From Kappaphycus alvarezii (taxonomy: Eukaryota > Rhodophyta > Florideophyceae > Gigartinales > Solieriaceae): a DNA stretch of 64,000 bases. The first letter of the stretch is position 1. Every line of letters starts with the position of its first letter. The position numbers and the translations under genes were made by a program. This document shows positions 58,634 through 64,000 of the stretch, one piece after another. The stretch is taken from the NCBI GenBank assembly GCA_002205965.3, contig NADL03000675.1, positions 372,001 through 436,000 of the forward strand, in the 5' to 3' direction. The notes under the pieces are model-generated. The model was not told the DNA's origin. It ran no database searches and saw nothing but the letters and a program-made list of their open reading frames with translations.

Positions 58634-59293
58634 CTACTCCTTCTCCATTTTAATTTCGTAAGGAGCCTTATCGGCCACCTTCTCGCACGCTCGAGGCTTT
58701 CCGCCGGTACCATACTTAGAAATCGCTCCAGATAGGCGACTGCGTCTCCGTAATACCCCCTTGCTTGGGTTTGATATTTTTGCTGCTCTACGCTGACGCC
58801 TTCATCCGAGGCAATGAACAGAGGTGTATACAAGGACGCATCCAACTGAGTCATTGTGTTGGTCATTTCTCCCATAATATCCATGCCCTCATAAAAAGAA
58901 TCACCTTGAAGCTGCTCGGCAGCATCGCGCATTCGTGAACGCAACGCCAATACCCGAGTGCAGTAATTAACATTCGTGCGCCCCTTGTCCCAGGAACCCT
59001 CCTCAATATATCGGCCACTGGCGTCATGATGGTGCGACACATGAGGACTGGGACAACTGCCGATTCAAGTTTTGAGAGTTTGTCGGCGGCAAAGGACGGG
59101 AGAGTCGGGCATAGGCAATGGTGGATAGGGTGAGAGAGAGGTTGCGAAGAAAAGCTCGTCTGGTGGTTTGAGGGTGAGAGGGTGCGGCTGCGCATGTGGG
59201 TGGGTGGGTTGTTATGGCGGGTGTGCGACTTGCTGGAAAGAGTGGGGGCGAGGAAGAAAAGCATGTGACCAGGCTGTTGATCGAGGACAACAT
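58634..59293 (-). CDS. psbQ': PsbQ'-like thylakoid-lumen protein with Tat signal
   Basis: The start at 59293 (MLSSINSLVTCFSSSPPLFP) gives an S/T/P-rich leader, then a twin-arginine lumen signal TRRAFLRNLSLTLSTIAYA and a likely cleavage site before ADKLSKLESAV in the next frame. The mature part reads VVPVLMCRTIMTPVADI, GSWDKGRTNVNYCTRVLALR and DAAEQLQGDSFYEGMDIMGE. LDASLYTPLFIASDEG and YYGDAVAYLERFL follow, with the end KVADKAPYEIKMEKE at 58634. Roughly 150 mature residues in four helices with 'YYG-AV--L---L' resemble PsbQ/PsbQ', an extrinsic photosystem II subunit that in red algae is nuclear-encoded. Frame changes are needed near 59110, 59010 and 58695. A different lumenal four-helix protein is the main alternative. 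Confidence 0.6.
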
Positions 59294-59763
59294 GGGGATT
59301 ACTAGTCTAGGGAGGATTGTTGGTGGTGGTGGTGGTGGTGGTGGTGGAGACGTGGAGACGTGGAGATGAGCAGGACATTGCGTTGAGCTTGAGTACGTGT
59401 AGACGTGCGGATCACTGCTAAAGTGGCTCAAACATATCTCCGCATCATTCACTCGACAAAATACTGTACTGTACTGTACCGGACAGTTGAGTACAGTACA
59501 CAGCCTGCATTGATACTGTAAATCTAACGTTTACTGTAAGCAAGGGAAAAATGCGCACTGCATTGATTTTCCCGCGAAAACTGAACCAAAACATCGGAAT
59601 CCAAAATGGGCATCCAAAAGCGGGGCGTTGTCTTTATTGAGAAATCTGTTCTCTGAACCCCTGACAGGCTACAATCGTGTCATGCGAATATCTGTCTCTA
59701 TCCGCCCGCGCCCCCGCCTCTCCCCACCACAGCCCCCAACGCATACCCTCTTCCCCCAACACA
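59294..59763. promoter_or_regulatory. Divergent promoter region PsbQ'-like / TIMELESS
   Basis: It contains a GGT-triplet microsatellite at about 59322-59345 and a palindromic cluster at 59461-59520 (ATACTGTACTGTACTGTACC, AGTACAGTACACAG, GATACTGTA). Only about 470 bp separate the two starts. Confidence 0.5.
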
Positions 59764-62700
59764 ATGCCTACCAAACCGTCCGAGGACACCCACGTCGGTG
59801 TCGCCACCCTCTCCACCAGAGCCCGCACACCCTTTCTCAGGTCCTGCAAGATATTCGCTCCACCGTCTCTCATATCAGCGTTCCTTCCGTCTCCCCCCTC
59901 TCCGTAGTCGACGCCACTGCCATCGACGCCATCAAGGACCTCTACTACATCCTCAACAATGAGGACCCTCTCAACACCATGCCGGCACGGAAGGAGGTTC
60001 TCGATCAACACCTCGTCCGCTCCTTTCTCTTACCATTAGCCGCTGCCGTTCACAGTGACCCCGCATCTGAAACCAACCAGAAGCGCTGGAGTATTCCTAT
60101 GTACCAAACCTTGAGGTTGCTCTCAGTTCTCTCCCTTCCTCTTTCCGACGACAACGACTTGCTCAAGCCCGGATGCAGTCTGGATACACACATGGTCAAA
60201 CTGCGAACCGACTTTGCCCTCAACCCTCGCGCAATGGCCAGCTTTGTCGCTCTGCTCCAATATTACATGCAGCGGAAGGCTGAAAAACAAGCCGATTTCG
60301 CTTCTGCTGAAGAAACAAAACTGGAGGATGCCCGAATTGACAACATTCTCCGCTTCTTCAGAAACATTCTCTGTGCTCCACGGAGAGGAGTCGGCCCTGA
60401 TATCTTGGCCCGTGATCGCGGCGTCCACCTAGCTCTCGTCGCCGCCCTTTCGCAGTCCGACTTGTACTCTACACTCACGATTTTTTCTCCTCAAAGGAGG
60501 ATGCTGAATCGCAGTATTCAGACTTGGTCTTCCTGGTTGCCGATGTGTACGCCCAAACCTTACGGCACACCACTCCACACGAAATTTATCGTACCTCTCG
60601 CCCCAATAAGCGGAGTGCAACTGCACTCAAGGCGAGAAAGAAGAACCCGAGGACGCTGTCCGTGGACAACTCTAACAAAAACTAGTGTTTTTGATCAACA
60701 CCGACAAATCCGGCCCCACAGCCCCCGCCGGAAAAGAGCAAAGCTGCCGACTCCCGAATGTCATCTCGATCTTTCAATCTGAGAGACGCAATTCGAAGAG
60801 AGCGCGCCATCTTTGGTGGTGCTCGAGCCATAAGCAAATCAGCGAGGTGGACTAGTCGTCATTCCGGTGGTTTCATTTCGGCCCTCGCACTCCCTCGGTG
60901 AATACCGCTGGAGACACTGCTTCTGGTCCTAACAGTCAAGAGGTCACAGCAAGGTGGGTGAGGGAACTCCTTCCTTTAGCTCTAAGGCTGAGAGACGGTT
61001 GTCGGGTCGCGTCCTGACAGCCCAAAATGCAATTCACTCGAAGCTTTCACTAAACCCTGACGCAATGCTGGCGGATAAAATAAGAATCAATTCTGAGATC
61101 ATGTGCCTGCAAGCTGCAAAGGGCCGTCTGAGAATACGGAGCGCCAAATCGGGTCAAGGCCCAGCCAGTGTGACGATGCGCAAGGATCTGCAGAACGAAG
61201 GGCTCAAGGGGATTGCAGCTCTGGTCATCGAGCTTATCGAAGAATGTCTCAATAATTTCCTCAAGGTACTTCGCAGTCGCCTTCAGGAACTGAAATCAAG
61301 AAATATTGGCGATGATACGGATGCCCTTATGACAGCACAACGAGCTTTCCTCAACATCATAGGATCCGTCGTGGGTTTCCAGCGCAAACGATATGGCAAG
61401 GTGCGAATACACGACATTGACAATGAGGTCTCTGCGGGAGCTCAAATCCACGAGAACAATATGAAATCCCTTCTCGCTTCCGACTGAAGGTTATCAGTGT
61501 GGAATGGGCATCTCTGGAGTCCGTTTTGGAACTCGAGACATTTCGGCTCGTGTTTCGCATGCTCGTTGAGGCTGGTGATTCAGTCAAGAACAAAACCAAA
61601 AGAGAACTGTTGCCAAAGGATGTCGAGCTCGCTACTTTCGCAGTTAAAGAAATGATGTTGACCCTGCAGGGTATGACAGCGGCTGAAGACGAAAATAGCG
61701 GCCTTATCGCAAAGGATGTTGAGCAAATCGCTGCAGATATTAGGAATAACCAGAGCAAGCTGACTACCGAGAGATTGCCCTCAATACAATTGAAGATCTT
61801 TTCACTGAAGAGGAGTTTCTCAATGCACCAGCCGATTTGGCAAAAGATTACAACGTGAAGCACTTTTCATTCGAACATCTCACAAACATTGTCGAAGTGA
61901 CACATGCTTTCACGACCATTCTGCTCGACGAGAAGGAACTTGCACAACTTCAAGTGTCGAAGAGAAAGCCGCAGAAGGTCAACGCAAAGTCGAAGAAAGC
62001 CAAGGTTTCAGCGAAGAAAGAAGAGGAGGAAACAAAGAATGGCAACGAGGGCACTGCTGCTGCATCTCCGCATCCCGAACAAAATGTGTCCTCTGGGAAT
62101 TCAGATGATGAGAAAGGGAACCAAGAGGAAGGGAACAACAGAATTTGGAAAAGGTCAACAGCGAGACCCCTGATACGGTGCGAGACAATGTGAGAAACGA
62201 TGACCAGGAGGGGCAAAAAAAACGGTCGAGCCCCTGAATCTGACCCTGCGCAACCGATTGTTTCTTCTCATGAAAATGAAGACCATGCGGCAGGTGTTGA
62301 TGAGGAAATCGGCAGAGTAAGGAAGATGGGTCAAGGTCTAGTGGAGACGAAAGCTCCTCTTCGGAGAGAGACTTGGAGCCTGAAATTCGCGAAATAGAAA
62401 GCGTCGGCATTATTAGACGGTTTGCACATGCAAGGGCTCTCCAGAGCATATTCTTGCCAATACGAGCAGCGTTGTGTGGCGCTTCTTCAATGACGGGCAA
62501 GATGCACAACATCCCCGAGGGTGCAGAGGTAATTCTATCTCCAGTAGTTGTAGCCAAGAGTGTGCAAGTGTTGGCCGCGGTGTGGGAGTTGCAAAATCCA
62601 AGAGCGGGGTGCTCTTTGTGGTCAATTTTTCAGTTTCGCGACAATGCAATTACTGTCGACCTCGCTAGAGGCGTCGAAGAGGGATTGTGTGCAAGGAAAG

Positions 62701-63492
62701 TCAGTATTAGCATGCTTTGCAGCATTTGCAAAGGATGTAACAAAGACCTTCTTCTCTTGGCTGAAGCTCAATCCGGGTTTGTCTTTGGATATGTTTTTTC
62801 CGATGGAAAAGCAGTGCTGCACTGCATATGTTAGTTCCATGAGACATCGGGAACTTCTCTTGCGTGAGCGAGACCTACCAGAGGAGTCTGGTAACGATTC
62901 TGATGTGTCGAACTTAATCGTTGCTGAGAGGAATGAGCGGGAAGTAGACGTAGATAGCAATGGAGATATCGAATTCGAGACGGCGGAGAGGCGAGCATCT
63001 GAGAAAAGAGCAAGAAAATCGAGGCAGGTACGCAACCAGTTGCGGAAGAATGTCGTGGAGAGACGTAAGGATAGGAGCAACGTGGAGGAAGACGAGGATG
63101 TAGACGACTTTGACAAGTTGAAGATTGGACTGCCGGAGTCGTCAGATTCCAGTGATTCTGACAAGGAAACCAATGGAGAACAAGTGGAGGGTGGATCACC
63201 GAAGATTGAGCCCTCAGGCAAGGATGAGAAGGAAGAGGGGCACTCTCCCAAGGTCCCTGCAAGCAAGCGGCGTCGTCATCGACGTGTATCTGAGTCGAGT
63301 TCTGAGGAGGAAGGTGGCGCACCCAGCAAGTCTAGGAAGGGAGTGCGGCGGGGAGCGAAAAGGAGCAAGGTGGCAGCAAGTCCGAAGCAGAAGCGAGATC
63401 GGGCCAAGGCGACTGAGGTGAAGCGAATTTACGAGAGCAGTGACGAGTACGATGAAGAGGATATGAAGATTCTAGTTGATGGGCAGAGCTAG
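59764..63492 (+). CDS. TIMELESS: TIMELESS/TOF1 replication fork protection protein
   Basis: Replisome factor that with TIPIN/CSM3 stabilises forks and supports checkpoint signalling. The proposed start at 59764 (MPTKPSEDTHVGV) shifts into TAIDAIKDLYYILNNEDPL, LVRSFLLPLAAAV, RWSIPMYQTLRLLSVLSLPL, DNILRFFRNILCAP and VHLALVAALSQSDLY, the N-terminal Timeless domain. A shifted frame gives SDLVFLVADVYAQTLR (about 60515-60560) and, near 60850, WTSRHSG, the 'RHSRFGG' block. Then ALVIELIEECLNNFLKVLRS (61225 on), HFSFEHLTNIVEVTHAFTTI (61860 on, the 'DLVETTH' block), GIIRRFAHARALQ and AALCGASSMTGK, and LACFAAFAKDVTKTFFSWLK. It ends in a long Glu/Ser/Lys/Arg-rich nuclear tail to 63492. About 1,240 codons suit the family. 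At least seven frame changes are required. Confidence 0.9.
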
Positions 63493-64000
63493 AGTAGGGG
63501 TCGCGCTGACTGCACTCTAGCATCGCTCGGTCGACGTGCACAAGCGACTTTCCATTAGATATGGCACAGATTTGTGGATGTGCAAGGCGTTGCATACTTT
63601 GATGCCTAGCTTTGCCGATATGTTACACGAGACAAAGTTGGTGTTGCGACTGCACCAGTAACCATATCTACTCGTCCATTTATAAAAGCACTTTTATACC
63701 AGGGTTGTTATCCGTATGAATTGTCACGACTTTATAAATCTTCCCTGCTCTGATACTGGTTACCAATTTCATACTTTTGAGATGTGTCACTCGGTCTGCA
63801 GAGTATATGGAAAGGCACTGCAACATTAGCAACTGAGGCAAATATCGGCAGCAGAACGGGGCGGGTATCTGTGCAGGTTTTGTCACAACGTCGCAGGGCC
63901 AGATTGGGCGTGCACGATATTGTACAAATGCATTACTGCGAGTGAGGCACGGTTGCTTCGCCCGGCAGCGATGGCTATATACGCGCTTGGCACAGGTGGA
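63493..64000. other. Right-end stretch without recognised gene
   Basis: It is probably the 3' flank of TIMELESS. A short minus-strand frame (63680-63886) is open but unrecognised. Confidence 0.4.

Noticed and set aside
59322-59345. GGT triplet run as a coding poly-proline tract of the PsbQ'-like protein
   Set aside because: It lies upstream of the best start at 59293, whose leader already looks complete, so it is more likely untranslated.
62622-63322. Long minus-strand open frames opposite the end of TIMELESS
   Set aside because: They are complements of the Glu/Ser/Lys-rich tail, which gives Ser/Leu/Pro-rich open frames by composition.
1-64000. CRISPR array, rRNA or tRNA genes
   Set aside because: I saw no regularly spaced repeats and no convincing rRNA or tRNA core in reading both strands; the TTATGAGCCC site at 15.09 kb is a retroelement primer site, not a tRNA gene.

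Overview
The window is nuclear DNA from a eukaryote, most likely a florideophyte red alga (Chondrus-like). The best evidence is a nuclear CpeY-like phycoerythrin lyase with an N-terminal extension that looks like a plastid transit peptide. It is supported by a CYP97B-type carotenoid hydroxylase and a PsbQ'-like thylakoid-lumen protein with a twin-arginine signal. Host genes look intron-poor, short and closely packed, and they sit in islands between long tracts of decayed transposable elements. The species is inferred, not proven.

Layout. 0-8.4 kb: AT-rich, almost gene-free, with four diverged copies of one unidentified short coding family and a small orphan ORF. 8.4-15.0 kb: a decayed Ulp1-like protease and SF1-helicase-like segment, followed by a HARBI1-like DDE transposase fragment facing a Myb/trihelix-like accessory ORF. 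15.0-18.35 kb: a Copia LTR fossil. 18.7-25.8 kb: two convergent pigment-related genes (CYP97B-like and CpeY-like) and a GC-rich reverse-transcriptase tail, enclosed by a ~310-bp inverted repeat. 26.1-31.0 kb: a second Copia fossil with an ~0.8 kb insert. 31.3-32.5 kb: a Tc1/mariner copy. 33.7-35.2 kb: a third Copia fossil. 35.7-38.25 kb: a second DDE plus accessory-ORF transposon. 38.3-47.5 kb: mostly anonymous AT-rich DNA with a possible RasGAP fragment and a perfect 38-nt hairpin. 47.9-51.6 kb: PIF/Harbinger transposase and accessory-protein remnants. 52.1-63.5 kb: a dense host gene island: NELF-C/D-like (+), RAD9 (+), RPC5/POLR3E (-), farnesyltransferase alpha (+), PsbQ'-like (-), TIMELESS/TOF1 (+).

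The island combines replication and checkpoint functions (RAD9, TIMELESS), transcription (RPC5, NELF-C/D), prenylation (FTA) and photosynthesis (PsbQ'-like). I see no operon-like logic beyond compact divergent and convergent packing. Palindromic GTACTGTAC clusters recur upstream of several of these genes.

Nearly every host gene needs one or more single-base frame changes to read through, usually with no obvious nonsense substitution. This looks more like an indel-prone consensus sequence than parallel pseudogenisation, but sequence alone cannot decide. Coordinates of host genes therefore give the span of homology, not a clean ORF.
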